A stretch of 14,878 bases of DNA from an uncultured Desulfovibrio sp. (GTDB lineage Bacteria > Desulfobacterota > Desulfovibrionia > Desulfovibrionales > Desulfovibrionaceae). A model generated the notes under the pieces. It was not told where the DNA came from. It did not search any database and saw nothing but the letters and a program-made list of their open reading frames with translations. The translations under genes and the position numbers were made by a program. Positions within the stretch are counted from its first letter, which is position 1. Each line of letters opens with the position of its first letter. Shown here piece by piece: positions 14,655-14,878 of the stretch. The DNA lies in NCBI GenBank assembly GCA_937926875.1, contig CALBAX010000092.1, positions 1 through 14,878 on the forward strand, given 5' to 3'.

Positions 14655-14878
14655 AGTGTCTCCCGGGCCTAGCCGGGAAGAGGAAAATTTTTCCGCCCGT
14701 GCCCGGCCTCCAGACAGACGACGTGTCCAACGGGAGATGCGGCAGGCTGGCAGGCCGGAGCCCGGCCCTGTCCAGGGGCCCTGGTGCGGGGAGGCAGGCG
14801 GGAATATCGCTCCCAAGATGCTGCGCAGCCCCCGGGCGGCAGTGCGTCGCAGGAGGAGCGGGCGGTACCGCACGACAG
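14655..14878. other. Window-end segment with no supported gene
   Basis: GC-rich with Arg/Pro/Gly-type translations only. The minus-strand frame of the Cys4 gene stays open to 14873 but has no ribosome binding site or protein-like composition. I see no terminator, tRNA or repeat. Confidence 0.5.

Noticed and set aside
14625..14873. N-terminal extension of the Cys4 protein by 83 codons
   Set aside because: No ribosome binding site; Arg/Pro/Gly-rich translation. ATG 14624 has AAAGGTG just upstream.

Overview
The window looks like chromosomal DNA of a GC-rich Desulfovibrio-type delta-proteobacterium (Desulfobacterota). This assignment is an inference from GC-rich codon use, protein flavour and gene content; no rRNA or other decisive marker is present. 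Three quarters of the window is one type I-E CRISPR-Cas locus; the rest holds ordinary housekeeping and transport genes.

Layout. Positions 1-7034 carry a tightly packed + strand operon: the C-terminal helicase half of cas3 (cut by the window edge), cse1/casA, cse2/casB, cas6e/casE, cas7e/casC, cas5e/casD, cas1 and cas2. Nearly every junction is a start/stop overlap. The one real gap (23 nt) lies between cas6e and cas7e, which is also where the gene order departs from the E. coli order, because cas6e sits before cas7e instead of after cas5e. A short leader (7035-7084) follows cas2. Then comes a very long array, 7085-10838: 62 repeats of 29 nt (the last degenerate at its 3' end) and 61 spacers, 57 of 32 nt and 4 of 33 nt. 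Cascade (Cse1, Cse2, Cas7, Cas5, Cas6e) would process the + strand transcript into about 61-nt crRNAs with the 8-nt handle AUGAACCG. Cas3 would degrade targets, and Cas1-Cas2 add spacers at the cas2-proximal end.

The array holds the most interesting signals. Six consecutive spacers (18-23) contain no cytosine in 192 nt. Two of them share their first 14 nt. Six consecutive spacers (49-54) are duplicated exactly as spacers 55-60 (a 366-bp tandem duplication). Five repeats vary, and only at base 29, the base thought in type I-E to come from the PAM side of the incoming fragment.

Downstream, all on the - strand: purC (SAICAR synthase) with a clear intrinsic terminator; an AT-rich spacer of about 440 bp; an AGCS-family Na+/alanine-glycine symporter, also with a terminator; about 700 bp without a credible gene but with palindromes and a run of GC-rich hairpins; and a small Cys4 hypothetical protein with its own terminator. 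I saw no transposon, tRNA or rRNA. Apart from the array anomalies, I found no evidence of a new defence system.
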